A DNA stretch of 64,000 bases from Pelagibius sp048268885 (GCA_048268885.1 JBLWUP010000014.1:1-64000); one strand, 5' to 3'. Counted from the stretch's first letter, positions 8,795-17,089 are shown. Notes: generated by a model from the letters alone, not told the origin. A program made the numbers and translations.

Positions 8795-8915
8795 AGGCTT
8801 TCACGCAAAAGCAATTTCGGCATCGGGGGCAAGTCCGGACCTACGGACGGGGTGCCGCACTTGGGGACATAAGGGGCGTTCGGCCAGCTAGGCGCCCCAA
8901 GAACGGGGACCACAT

Positions 8916-11552
8916 ATGTCAGACGACGCAAAGAGCGGTGGGCCGGGGACGGGGAGCGACGGTGCGCCCCTGTCCGAAGATGAACTTCAGGATCTCGTCG
9001 CCTCCTCCGATACCGGTGGTCGGGCGCCAACCGGTTTCCCGCTGTATGTGATCCTCTGGGTGGCCGCGCTTTGGTCGCTTTTTCAGATCTGGATCGCCTC
9101 GCCGCTGCCCTTCATCGTCGCGGAGGTGACCGGGCTGCCGGTGGTGCTCAACAACACCGAATCGCGTTCCATCCACCTCGGTTTCGCCATTTTCCTGGCC
9201 TTCCTCGCCTATCCCGCGCTGAAGCGCTCGCCGCGGCACTACATCCCGGTTCAGGATTGGGTCCTCGCCCTGGTCGGCGCGTTTTGCGCGAGCTATCTCT
9301 TCTGGTTCTACGACTCGATCTCGCTGCGTCCGGCGAACCCCAACACCCAGGACCTGATCGTCGCCTGCATCGGCATGGTGATCCTGCTGGAGGCGACACG
9401 CCGCGCCCTGGGGCCGCCGCTCACGATCATCGCCTCGATCTTCCTGATCTACACCTTCTTCGGCCAGTACATGCCGGACCTGATCGCGCACAAGGGCGTC
9501 TCGCTGGCCGGCGTCGTGAACCACCAGTGGATCACCACGGAAGGCGTCTTCGGCGTCGCGCTGGGTGTGTCGACCGACTTCGTCTTCCTCTTCGTGCTCT
9601 TCGGCGCGCTGCTCGACAAGGCCGGCGCCGGCAACTACTTCATCAAGGTCGCCTTCTCGCTGCTCGGCCACTACCGCGGCGGTCCGGCCAAGGCGGCCGT
9701 GGTCGCCTCGGCCATGACCGGCCTCATCTCCGGCTCCTCCATCGCCAACGTGGTGACCACCGGCACCTTCACCATCCCGATGATGAAGCGCGTCGGCTTT
9801 TCGCCGGAAAAGGCGGGCGCCGTCGAAGTGGCCTCCTCGGTGAACGGCCAGATCATGCCGCCGGTCATGGGTGCCGCCGCCTTCCTGATGGTCGAATACG
9901 TCGGCATCTCCTACTTCGAAGTCGTCAAGCACGCCTTCGTCCCGGCGCTGATCTCCTACATCGCGCTGGTCTACATCGTGCATCTGGAGGCCATGAAGGC
10001 CGGTATGGAAGGCCTGCCGCGCGCCACCGCGCCGACGCCGCTGGTGCGCTTCCTCATCGCCCTCAGCTTCGGCATCGCCGCCGTCTGTGGGCTGTCCTTG
10101 TTCGTCTACTACGCCATGGGCTGGATCTACGACCTGGCGGGCGATTCCGCGAGCTACATCGTCGCGGTCCTATTGGCGGTGGTTTATGCCGGCATCGTGT
10201 GGTTCTGCGCCAAGTATCCGGACCTGGAGCTGGACGACCCCAACGCGCCGATCGTCTCCCTGCCCAAGCCGGGGCCGACGGTGAAGTCGGGCATCCACTT
10301 CATCCTGCCGGTGATCGTGCTCATCTGGTGCCTCATGGTCGAGCGCCTCTCGCCGGCCCTCTCGGCCTTCTGGGCCACCGCCTTCATGATCTTCATCGTG
10401 GTGACCCAGCGTCCGCTCTTCGCCTTCTTCCGGGGGCAGAGCGGCTTTGCCACCTGGTTCGGCCAGGGCTTCGTGGAGCTGTATGAGGGCCTCGTCGCCG
10501 GCGCGCGCAACATGATCGGTATCGGCATCGCCACGGCGACCGCCGGCGTCATCGTCGGCTCGGTGTCGCAGACCGGCGTCGGCCTGGTGCTGGCCGACCT
10601 GGTGGAGATTCTCTCCTTCGGCAACATCCTGCTGATCCTGCTGTGGACCGCGGTGCTGAGCCTCATCCTCGGCATGGGCCTGCCGACCACGGCCAACTAC
10701 ATCGTGGTCTCGGCGCTGCTGGCGCCGGTCATCGTGCAGCTGGGCCAGGACGCCGGACTCATCGTGCCGCTGATCGCGGTGCACCTTTTCGTCTTCTACT
10801 TCGGCATCATGGCCGACGTGACGCCGCCGGTGGGCCTGGCTTCCTTCGCGGCGGCGGCGGTGTCCGGCGGCGATCCCATCAAGACCGGCTTCGTCGCCTT
10901 CTTCTATTCGCTGCGCACGGCGGCGCTGCCGTTCCTCTTCATCTTCAACACCGACCTGCTGCTCATCAACGTGGGTTGGGCCGGCGGCATCCTGGTCTTC
11001 ATCGTCGCGACGGCGGCCATGCTGATCTTCGCGGCGGCGACCCAGGGATTCTTCTTCGCCCGCAACCGCATCTACGAAACCCTGCTGCTGCTGCTCATCG
11101 CCTTCACGCTGTTCCGTCCCGGTTTCTGGATGGATATGGTCTCGCCACCGAATCGCGACGTGGCACCGACGGAGATCCTCAATGTCGCCGACCGCATGCA
11201 GGCGGGCGAGATCCTGCGCTTGCGTGTCGAGGGCCTGGACGCCGTCGGCGAACCGCGCAGCTTCGTCGCCCTCTTGCCGCTGGGTGAGGGAGCGAGCGGT
11301 GAGGAGCGCCTCAGCGCGGCAGGTCTCGAACTCTATGTCGACGGCGACAAGGTGCTGATCGACAACGCCAGCTTCGATTCGCCGGCGGAGGCCGCCGGCC
11401 TGGAGTTCGACCAGGAGGTCGTGACGGTGAAGGAGCCGCTCGACCAGCTGCCGAAGGAACTGATGTTTATTCCGGCCCTTCTGGTTCTGGGTCTTATCAT
11501 TGTCATGCAACGCGGTCGGCGGACCAGGCAGCCCGCCGAGGCGACCGCGTAA
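8916..11552 (+). CDS. TRAP transporter fused QM permease with C-terminal DUF3394
   Basis: An 878-residue inner-membrane permease combining the small (DctQ-like) and large (DctM-like) TRAP subunits, the usual partner of TAXI binding proteins. The first 45 residues are soluble and acidic. Hydrophobic helices then run from about 45 to 735; the DctM core contains GLISGSSIANVVTTGTFTIP and LILGMGLPTTANYIVVSALL, both characteristic of the large subunit. The last part (about 740-870) is a soluble stretch ending in one more helix (ELMFIPALLVLGLIIVMQ), matching the DUF3394 region often fused to these permeases. The start at 8916 has GGGGA upstream. The Usp gene follows after 15 bp. Confidence 0.93.
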   Translation: MSDDAKSGGPGTGSDGAPLSEDELQDLVASSDTGGRAPTGFPLYVILWVAALWSLFQIWIASPLPFIVAEVTGLPVVLNNTESRSIHLGFAIFLAFLAYPALKRSPRHYIPVQDWVLALVGAFCASYLFWFYDSISLRPANPNTQDLIVACIGMVILLEATRRALGPPLTIIASIFLIYTFFGQYMPDLIAHKGVSLAGVVNHQWITTEGVFGVALGVSTDFVFLFVLFGALLDKAGAGNYFIKVAFSLLGHYRGGPAKAAVVASAMTGLISGSSIANVVTTGTFTIPMMKRVGFSPEKAGAVEVASSVNGQIMPPVMGAAAFLMVEYVGISYFEVVKHAFVPALISYIALVYIVHLEAMKAGMEGLPRATAPTPLVRFLIALSFGIAAVCGLSLFVYYAMGWIYDLAGDSASYIVAVLLAVVYAGIVWFCAKYPDLELDDPNAPIVSLPKPGPTVKSGIHFILPVIVLIWCLMVERLSPALSAFWATAFMIFIVVTQRPLFAFFRGQSGFATWFGQGFVELYEGLVAGARNMIGIGIATATAGVIVGSVSQTGVGLVLADLVEILSFGNILLILLWTAVLSLILGMGLPTTANYIVVSALLAPVIVQLGQDAGLIVPLIAVHLFVFYFGIMADVTPPVGLASFAAAAVSGGDPIKTGFVAFFYSLRTAALPFLFIFNTDLLLINVGWAGGILVFIVATAAMLIFAAATQGFFFARNRIYETLLLLLIAFTLFRPGFWMDMVSPPNRDVAPTEILNVADRMQAGEILRLRVEGLDAVGEPRSFVALLPLGEGASGEERLSAAGLELYVDGDKVLIDNASFDSPAEAAGLEFDQEVVTVKEPLDQLPKELMFIPALLVLGLIIVMQRGRRTRQPAEATA

Positions 11553-11567
11553 GGGGGAAGTGCCAAA

Positions 11568-11996
11568 ATGTTCAAGGATATCCTCTTGCCGGTGGATCTC
11601 GGCAATCCCGAGACGCAGACCAAGGCCGTCAACACCGCCGTGGAAATGGCCAAGACCTTCGGCAGCCGCCTGCACGTCATGACCATCGTGCCGGACTTCG
11701 GGGAAAGCTTCGTTTCGTCCTACTTCCCGGTCGACTACCAGGAAAAGGCGATGGCGGCGGCGAACGAGGCCCTGCATGCCTTCGTGAAGGAACGGATTCC
11801 CGATGAGCTGCAGGTGCAGCACATCGTGGCGCACGGGACCATCTATGACGAGATCCTGGGCTTCGCCAGGGAGCACAAGATCGACATGATCGTCATGGCC
11901 TCGCACCGGCCGAAACTGCAGGACTACCTGCTGGGCCCCAATGCCTCGCATGTGGTGCGCCACTCCGACTGCTCGGTCACCGTGGTGCGCCCGTAG
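11568..11996 (+). CDS. Universal stress protein (UspA family) of TRAP operon
   Basis: A 142-residue single Usp domain: the N-terminal MFKDILLPVDLGNPE strand, MIVMASHRPKLQDYLLGPNA near the C-terminus where nucleotide-binding members have GxxGxxxxxxxxxG(S/T), and VVRHSDCSVTVVRP at the end. The canonical GxxG is replaced by HRPKLQDYLLG, as in Usp proteins encoded with TRAP transporters; TeaD, of the ectoine TRAP system, is the known example that binds ATP and modulates uptake. It starts 15 bp after the permease stop and is preceded by AAGGGGGAAG, so it belongs to the operon. A regulatory role in transport is inferred from that precedent. Confidence 0.88.
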   Translation: MFKDILLPVDLGNPETQTKAVNTAVEMAKTFGSRLHVMTIVPDFGESFVSSYFPVDYQEKAMAAANEALHAFVKERIPDELQVQHIVAHGTIYDEILGFAREHKIDMIVMASHRPKLQDYLLGPNASHVVRHSDCSVTVVRP

Positions 11997-12087
11997 GGCG
12001 TCGCCGCCGCCTGCGGGGCGGCTTGCCCACCGAAACGTGATGCGGTGTTGAGGGGCGCCCGGCCGCGGCCTTGGCTAAGCTGCCGGC

Positions 12088-12975
12088 ATGGCGCCCTGCA
12101 AATCAGCCCTCTTCGGCCTTTCCTGCCTGCTGCCGGCGCTTCTGCCGCCGGGTGCGCTCGCCCTTGAGTTGCCGGCGGAGGCTCTCGAGGTCGTCGAGGT
12201 GGCGGCGGGCCCCTTCGTCGCCGGCTCCGACCGCGCGGAGCGGGAGACCGCGTATCGCCTGGACGAGGCCGCCTATGGCCACGACATCACGCGCCGGCAG
12301 CGCTGGTATGAAGGCGAGGGTACCCAGCGCGAGGTGACCCTGCCGGCCTTCTCCATCATGCGGACTCCGGTCACCAACAGGCTCTATGCCGCCTTCGTCG
12401 CGGCCAGCGGCCACCGCCCGCCCGACGTCAGCGCGCCAGAGTGGCAAGGCTATGGCCTGGTCCACCCCTACGAGCGCACCCGCCGCTTTGCCTGGCGCGA
12501 CGGGCGGCCGCCGCAGGGGCGGGAGGCGCATCCCGTAGTCCTGGTCTCTCATGGGGACGCCGAGGCCTTCGCGGCCTGGCTCAGCGCCGAGACGGGGCGG
12601 CCCTGGCGCCTGCCGACGGTCCTGGAGTGGGAGAAGGCGGCGCGCGGCCCCGACGGGCGGATGTTTCCCTGGGGTGGGGCCTGGGATCCGCAGAAGCTGA
12701 ACAGCCACGACGCGGGGCCCTTCGACACCCTGCCGGTGGGCGGCTTTCCGGCCGGGGCCAGCCCCTACGGCCTGCTGGACGCGGCTGGGCAGGTCTTCGA
12801 GTGGACGGCAACCGCAGCCGGCTCCGGCGGGGCCGCGGGGGCCGGGGACCGCTTTCTGGTCAAGGGCGGCTCCTGGGACGACCGCGGCTGCGGCGTCTGC
12901 CGGCCGGCGGCGGGCCATGGGCGCCCCGCCGCTCTTAAGCATATTCTCATCGGCTTTCGGCTAATCGTAGAATAA
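12088..12975 (+). CDS. Exported formylglycine-generating-enzyme-like (SUMF1/EgtB/PvdO fold) protein
   Basis: A 295-residue protein with a signal peptide (about residues 1-27, ending GALA) and a sulfatase-modifying-factor fold: FSIMRTPVTNRLYAAFVAAS, VLVSHGDAEAFAAWLS, RPWRLPTVLEWEKAARG, LDAAGQVFEWTAT and the closing VKGGSWDDRG...GFRLIVE. True FGE uses a Cys-x4-Cys pair; here the corresponding area has CGVC (Cys-x2-Cys), so copper-dependent formylglycine formation should not be assumed. Family members also include non-heme iron and hydroxylase-like enzymes, and purely structural ones. It lies 91 bp after the TRAP operon in the same direction; co-transcription is possible but not shown. Confidence 0.8.
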   Translation: MAPCKSALFGLSCLLPALLPPGALALELPAEALEVVEVAAGPFVAGSDRAERETAYRLDEAAYGHDITRRQRWYEGEGTQREVTLPAFSIMRTPVTNRLYAAFVAASGHRPPDVSAPEWQGYGLVHPYERTRRFAWRDGRPPQGREAHPVVLVSHGDAEAFAAWLSAETGRPWRLPTVLEWEKAARGPDGRMFPWGGAWDPQKLNSHDAGPFDTLPVGGFPAGASPYGLLDAAGQVFEWTATAAGSGGAAGAGDRFLVKGGSWDDRGCGVCRPAAGHGRPAALKHILIGFRLIVE

Positions 12976-12997
12976 GCCCGGCCGTAAACTACATTGC

Positions 12998-13017
12998 CTT
13001 TCACGCCGACGTGAAAG
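12998..13017 (+). terminator. Stem-loop after the FGE-like gene
   Basis: A perfect 8-bp stem, CTTTCACG/CGTGAAAG, with a 4-nt loop, 22 bp after the stop of the FGE-like gene. There is no T-tract, so it may be a 3'-end structure or an operator for the following gene rather than a classic intrinsic terminator. Confidence 0.35.
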
Positions 13018-13064
13018 ACGGTTTGCTGGCAACGGCCGGCGGTTCTACTTAGGTTATTGAAGTC

Positions 13065-13823
13065 ATGCGAAGTGAAGCGAAAATCAGGGATGCCGCGCTG
13101 GACGGCGAGTTCCCGCTGGACGGCCTGCCCACCGAGGCCCTTGAAGACATGGCCGACGCTGGGGCGGAGGTCATGGAGATCCACCGGATTCTGGCCAAGA
13201 CCGGCGACAACATCGTCGGCGAGCTGTTGAAGAACAACGGCACCTTTTATGAGTGGGATCATTTTCCCCCGGGCGACGTCTACGACCACGAGACCCACGG
13301 CCAGTACTACTACCACGCCCATGCCCCCGAGCAGCGTTTCGAGGGCGAGCACGGCCATTTCCATACCTTCGTGCGGCCCAAGGGCATGCCCGCCGGGATC
13401 CGCCCGGCCAAGGTGCCCGGCTACGTGGCGCCGGAAGACCCCAACGACGCACTCAGCCACCTGATCGCCGTCGCCATGACGCCGGCGGGGCTGCCCTTCC
13501 GGCTCTTCACCGTGAACCGCTGGGTGACCGGTGAGATCTGGTACGCGGCGGAAGACGTGATCCGCCTGCTGGATGTTTTCAAGATCGACCATGCCCAGCC
13601 GTCCTGGCCGGTCAATCGCTGGATCTCCGCCATGGTCAGGCTCTACAAGCCGCAGATCGCCGATCTGCTGCTGGCCCGGGACCGCAAGGTCGCGGCCTGG
13701 CGGGATCAGGCGCCGGACAGCGACGTTTTCGAGGATCGCGACCTCGAGGTGACGTCTTTTCTGGATATCTCCCTGGAGCGGCAGGTTCAGGGGGTCGCCC
13801 GGGCGCTGCTGGCCCGGCAATAG
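13065..13823 (+). CDS. Conserved hypothetical protein (possibly DUF6969)
   Basis: A 252-residue soluble protein with no signal peptide or membrane segment. It resembles an uncharacterised family that I associate, with limited certainty, with DUF6969. Notable is the His-rich middle: DVYDHETHGQYYYHAHAP followed by EGEHGHFHTFVRP (about residues 70-105), a spacing that could bind a metal. The remainder is helical and amphipathic. No operon partner is visible: the upstream gene ends 89 bp away with a hairpin between, and the downstream gene has its own CtrA-type boxes. No function is proposed. Confidence 0.75.
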   Translation: MRSEAKIRDAALDGEFPLDGLPTEALEDMADAGAEVMEIHRILAKTGDNIVGELLKNNGTFYEWDHFPPGDVYDHETHGQYYYHAHAPEQRFEGEHGHFHTFVRPKGMPAGIRPAKVPGYVAPEDPNDALSHLIAVAMTPAGLPFRLFTVNRWVTGEIWYAAEDVIRLLDVFKIDHAQPSWPVNRWISAMVRLYKPQIADLLLARDRKVAAWRDQAPDSDVFEDRDLEVTSFLDISLERQVQGVARALLARQ

Positions 13824-13852
13824 GCCGCCGGCGCCGCCGCACGCCGGCGCGG

Positions 13853-13869
13853 TTAATGACCGCTTAACC
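13853..13869 (+). promoter_or_regulatory. CtrA-type box 1 (TTAA-N7-TTAACC)
   Basis: An exact match to the CtrA consensus, TTAA-TGACCGC-TTAACC, in the spacer before the DUF2336 gene, about 180 bp upstream of its start. CtrA is the cell-cycle response regulator of alphaproteobacteria. Confidence 0.6.
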
Positions 13870-13921
13870 CTGCAGTCCCGCCCGCCGCCCGCGCCGCGGC
13901 GTGGCGGCACGCCGACGAATT

Positions 13922-13937
13922 TTAAGCATGAATTAAC
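13922..13937 (+). promoter_or_regulatory. CtrA-type box 2 (TTAA-N7-TTAAC)
   Basis: A second exact CtrA consensus, TTAA-GCATGAA-TTAAC, 69 bp downstream of box 1 and about 100 bp before the DUF2336 start. This is a usual location for a CtrA-activated promoter, where the box covers the -35 region. Confidence 0.62.
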
Positions 13938-14035
13938 GCCGAGCCACGATAATCATCCTGTTAGGGCGCCCCGTGGGCAGCGATACAGAGCCGCCTTGTA
14001 GTGCGCCGCGTTTTTGAGGCTTGACCGAGAGAGAC

Positions 14036-15160
14036 ATGACAGGAAGCCTTTCCCAGGAAGACGTTGCCCGCCTGATGGCGGATCCTTCGCCGGACATCCG
14101 GGCCGAGACGACTTCGAAGATCGCGGCGCAGTACGACCGCAAGTATCCGCGCATGACCGAGGCGGAGCGCAAGCTGGCGGAAGAGATTTTCCGCAAGCTG
14201 GCTCACGATGCCGAAGTTCTGGTGCGCGAGGCGCTGGCGGCCAACCTCAAGAGCACCCCGGACCTGCCGCACGACCTGGCCCTCTCGCTGGCCAAGGACG
14301 TGGACAGTGTTTCCCTGCCGGTGCTGAAGTTTTCAGACGTGCTGACGGATGAGGACCTGATCGACATCATGCGCGGCGAAGACGCCGATGCGAAGCAGGT
14401 CGCCATCGCCCAGCGGGCGACGGTCTCCACCGCGGTGGCCGACGCCCTGATCGACACCGGCAACGAGACGGCCGTGGCCCGCCTGGTCGCCAACGAAGGC
14501 GCCGAGCTGACGGAAGAAGCCCTCGGCCGCGTGCTGAGCGACTACAACGACAGCGAAGTGGTCGCGGACTCGATCTCGCGGCGTCCGACCCTGCCGTCGA
14601 CGATCTCCGAGCAGCTGGTGACCGCCATGGCCCAGAAGCTGGAGAGCTATCTCGTCAGCAAGCATGACCTGCCGGCCGATGCCGCGGCCAATCTGATCCT
14701 GCAGACGCGCGAACGGGCGACGGTCAGCCTGCTGAGCCGCGGGGCGACGGGTGCGGACCTGGAGGAGCTGGTTTACCAGATCCATGTCAACGGCCGCCTG
14801 ACGCCCTCCCTGATCATCCGCGCGCTCTGCGTCGGCGACATGGCCTTCTTCGAGGCGGCCCTGGCGCGCCTGGCCAATGTGCCGCTGATGAACGCCCAGA
14901 AGCTGATCCATGACGGCGGCGACCTGGGCCTCTGTTCGATCTACGAGAAGGCCAAGATGCCGGAGCGTCTCTACAGCGCGGTGCGTGCCGCGGTGCAGAT
15001 CCTGGCGGAAGAGGACTATGACGGTGGCCGCAACGACCGCGAGCGCTTCGTGGCCCGCATCATCGAGCGCCTGCTGACCCAGTTCGAGGATCCGGCGTCG
15101 AAGATGACCCAGGACGACATCGACTATCTCATGAACAAGCTGCGTCAGCTGGCCGCCTGA
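14036..15160 (+). CDS. DUF2336 domain protein, likely CtrA-regulated
   Basis: A 374-residue, all-helical, HEAT-like soluble protein of the DUF2336 family, found almost only in alphaproteobacteria. The opening SLSQEDVARLMADPSPDIR and the repeated helix pairs (for example FRKLAHDAEVLVREALAANL and LPHDLALSLAKDVDSVSLPV) are typical. The molecular role of the family is unknown. The ATG at 14036 is chosen over the in-frame TTG at 14021 because GAGAGAG lies at correct spacing before it. Two full CtrA boxes upstream suggest cell-cycle or motility-linked control. A strong intrinsic terminator follows, so the gene is probably monocistronic. Confidence 0.88.
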   Translation: MTGSLSQEDVARLMADPSPDIRAETTSKIAAQYDRKYPRMTEAERKLAEEIFRKLAHDAEVLVREALAANLKSTPDLPHDLALSLAKDVDSVSLPVLKFSDVLTDEDLIDIMRGEDADAKQVAIAQRATVSTAVADALIDTGNETAVARLVANEGAELTEEALGRVLSDYNDSEVVADSISRRPTLPSTISEQLVTAMAQKLESYLVSKHDLPADAAANLILQTRERATVSLLSRGATGADLEELVYQIHVNGRLTPSLIIRALCVGDMAFFEAALARLANVPLMNAQKLIHDGGDLGLCSIYEKAKMPERLYSAVRAAVQILAEEDYDGGRNDRERFVARIIERLLTQFEDPASKMTQDDIDYLMNKLRQLAA

Positions 15161-15197
15161 GGCCGCCGCAGCCTACCTTCCGCAGGGGAATGCGCGA

Positions 15198-15231
15198 ACG
15201 GCGCCGGTCTTTCGGGACCGGCGCCGTTTTT
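15198..15231 (+). terminator. Intrinsic terminator of the DUF2336 gene
   Basis: A 12-bp perfect stem, ACGGCGCCGGTC/GACCGGCGCCGT, with loop TTTCGG, followed by TTTTT. Confidence 0.92.
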
Positions 15232-15257
15232 CGTTTCGCGGGGGCGCCAGGCGGGGG

Positions 15258-15363
15258 CTAGAGCAACCCGCGTTCAGGTGGACGCGGACAGGTTGCTCTA
15301 ACCTTTGAAGATAGATCGATCAATCCCCGGTCAGGTGATTCCACCTGACCGCGGATTGATCTA
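15258..15363 (-). repeat. Stop-codon-linked two-hairpin repeat, copy 3 (divergent, minus orientation)
   Basis: Read on the minus strand it begins TAGATCAATCC, where TAG is the stop codon of the collar-domain gene, and ends TTGCTCTAG. Hairpin A has stem AGATCAATCC...GGTCAGGTG paired with CACCTGACC...GGATTGATC; hairpin B has AGAGCAACC paired with GGTTGCTCT around an inner CGCGT/ACGCG stem. Its architecture matches the longer copies at 28808 and 46508 (TAGATC, hairpin, GATCTAT, A-rich linker, AGAGCA, hairpin, TGCTCTAG), although the stem sequences are different. Confidence 0.75.
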
Positions 15364-16005
15364 GTTCCGCGAGGGAAAGATACCCTGCAGGGCGATGATC
15401 CAGTTCAAGGCCAGGTAGGGAGACTGGGTCGAGAGAGGGATGCTGCCGCCGGTGTTGCCGACGGTCACGGTCACGGCGTTGCCGGCCAGTTCATCGGGAT
15501 TGGTCGGCGGCCCGCTGAAATAGATATCGCTGCGGCTGTCCTGTGCCCAGACCGCGCCGGCCGGCAAGCTGGCGTTGCCCTGCTCGTTGGCCACCGTGGT
15601 GGAGACGGTGGTGCTGTGCGAGTGGTTGGGCATGTTGGCGACGGTCAAATTGGTGGTGACGCTGCCCCCGGCTTGCCCGAGGCGGAAACTCGGGAGTCCA
15701 TTACCCTGTCCGGCGGAGAGCGGCGCTCGGCCGCGAAGGTCGGGCAAGGCGAAGGTCGTGCGGCCGTCGCCGCCGTAGGTGGTGCCGAGGATCGAGAACA
15801 GCGCCGTGTTCTGGGCGATCGGTAGCAGCTGTCCGTTGGCCAGGGCCCAGCCCCTGGGCGCGAAGTTCCCGGCGAAGAGGCAAAGACTGCCGATATAGGG
15901 TTCCGAAGCGCAGGCCGCCGCCGGTTTGCTGCCCAGGGTAAGCGGCAGGAGAAGCAGAGCGGCAAAGACAAAGCGGCCAACATTGAAAAGCTTTTTCACA
16001 ATCAT
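15361..16005 (-). CDS. Secreted tail-collar-domain protein (microcystin-dependent-protein type)
   Basis: A 214-residue protein with a signal peptide (hydrophobic run to about residue 31, KPAAACA) and a phage tail collar fold: YIGSLCLFAGNFAPRGWALA, NGQLLPIAQNTALFSILGTT, YGGDGRTTFALPDLRGR. The C-terminus, SPYLALNWIIALQGIFPSRN, is the usual end of these collar proteins. Such stand-alone proteins occur in many bacteria outside prophages, and no other phage gene is nearby. Most members lack a signal peptide, so export of this one is notable. The stop codon (TAG) lies within the two-hairpin repeat. The PEP-CTERM gene upstream is on the same strand, 171 bp away. Confidence 0.87.
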   Translation of the reverse strand: MIVKKLFNVGRFVFAALLLLPLTLGSKPAAACASEPYIGSLCLFAGNFAPRGWALANGQLLPIAQNTALFSILGTTYGGDGRTTFALPDLRGRAPLSAGQGNGLPSFRLGQAGGSVTTNLTVANMPNHSHSTTVSTTVANEQGNASLPAGAVWAQDSRSDIYFSGPPTNPDELAGNAVTVTVGNTGGSIPLSTQSPYLALNWIIALQGIFPSRN

Positions 16006-16122
16006 CGAACAGCTCCTTTGATTTGCGAATCAAGAGGCGTGGTGGAAATTGATTGGATTGGATAAGCGACAAGCGTCGCGGCGCTCGGGCATTGCCCGCG
16101 GGCACGGCGCAACGAATTGAAG

Positions 16123-16147
16123 TCCCGGGCGCGTTGACGGCCCGGGA
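16123..16147 (-). terminator. Stem-loop after the PEP-CTERM gene
   Basis: Perfect 8-bp arms, TCCCGGGC and GCCCGGGA, around a 9-nt loop, 30 bp past the PEP-CTERM stop on the minus strand. It is followed by ACTTCAATTCGTT, only moderately T-rich, so termination may be partial. Confidence 0.45.
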
Positions 16148-16176
16148 GAACTAAGGCGCAGGAACCTTGAAAGGCG

Positions 16177-16797
16177 TCACGCGCCCAGACACTTGCGCCT
16201 GGCTCGTCCGCCGAAGCCGGCCAGCCCGAAGAGCGCGCCAGCGAACAATGGCCAAGTGGCCGGTTCCGGAACGTCGGTGACGACATTGGGAACGGTCACT
16301 GCGTTGGCGAGGTCCCAGGTGCCTTCCAGCAGCACGTTGTTGGCCCCGCCGGACACAAATTCGTCCAGGAACCACCGCGTCTCGCCGTCGAAGCCACCGA
16401 CGATGAGGTCCGGGAAGGCTCCAAAAGGAAATCCGTCGCGTTCGAAATCGATTCCGTCAAGCTGGCCGTCGAGGAACGCCAGCCGTGGAAAGCCCGTGCC
16501 GAATTTGTCGTCGTCGGTCTCCACGAAGGTGAAGCTGCCGAGCGTGATGGTCAGGGAGAAGGATGGGTTGCTGTCGATCGGCAGGTTGAAGGCGCCCACA
16601 GCGGGAATCCCGCCGTCGTCGTAGACGGCCACGGCCGTGACCGAGTCGGCGGTGGTCAGTCCGAAAGGATTGCTGGCGTCGGCCAGATCGACACTGCCGG
16701 TGACCGTCGTGGTGACGAGTACCGCCTGGGCGGGCGTGACCAGGAAGAGGGCGAGGCCCAGCGTAAAGAGACCGGAAGCCAAAGCTCGTTTTATCAT
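16177..16797 (-). CDS. PEP-CTERM sorting-domain secreted protein
   Basis: A 206-residue exported protein. A signal peptide (to about residue 25, TPAQA) precedes a beta-rich body of unknown function. The C-terminus has the full sorting signal: VPEPATWPLFAGALFGLAGF with the PEP motif, a membrane helix, then an Arg-rich RARRK end. Such proteins are processed by an exosortase and usually displayed with exopolysaccharide. No exosortase or EPS cluster is in this window, so the sorting machinery must be elsewhere. Cysteine is almost absent from the mature part. Confidence 0.88.
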   Translation of the reverse strand: MIKRALASGLFTLGLALFLVTPAQAVLVTTTVTGSVDLADASNPFGLTTADSVTAVAVYDDGGIPAVGAFNLPIDSNPSFSLTITLGSFTFVETDDDKFGTGFPRLAFLDGQLDGIDFERDGFPFGAFPDLIVGGFDGETRWFLDEFVSGGANNVLLEGTWDLANAVTVPNVVTDVPEPATWPLFAGALFGLAGFGGRARRKCLGA

Positions 16798-17011
16798 CTG
16801 CTTCCCCCCGAAATTCGTGCTCGGAAATTGATTGAATCTTGAGTGTCGCGAGCGATCGAAAAAACAACTATAGAGAGCCTACAACTGAGAAGCGAATCGC
16901 AACTTGGTGAACTAGTGGGATCGTTGGGGGTAGGCCCCCTCTCCTTTGCGCGGCCCCCTTTTGCGCAGTTTCCTTTGGGTCGGGGGTGGCGAAAAGGACG
17001 CGCGAGAACGC

Positions 17012-17048
17012 AAAACGGCGCCGGATCCCCTTGGACCGGCGCCGTTTT
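17012..17048 (-). terminator. Intrinsic terminator of the DctPQM operon
   Basis: Arms AAAACGGCGCCGG and CCGGCGCCGTTTT form a perfect 13-bp stem that gives a T-tract on either strand. It lies 42 bp beyond the dctM stop, so it most likely ends the minus-strand TRAP operon. Confidence 0.85.
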
Positions 17049-17089
17049 CTAGTCGCCTCCCCACGAAGAGGCGAGGCTGCGGAGCTTAG

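Noticed and set aside
10170..11963. Long minus-strand open frame opposite the TRAP permease and usp genes
   Set aside because: Composition is Arg/His/Asp/Gln-rich with no domains, typical of the reverse complement of membrane-protein codons. The plus-strand genes have clear motifs.
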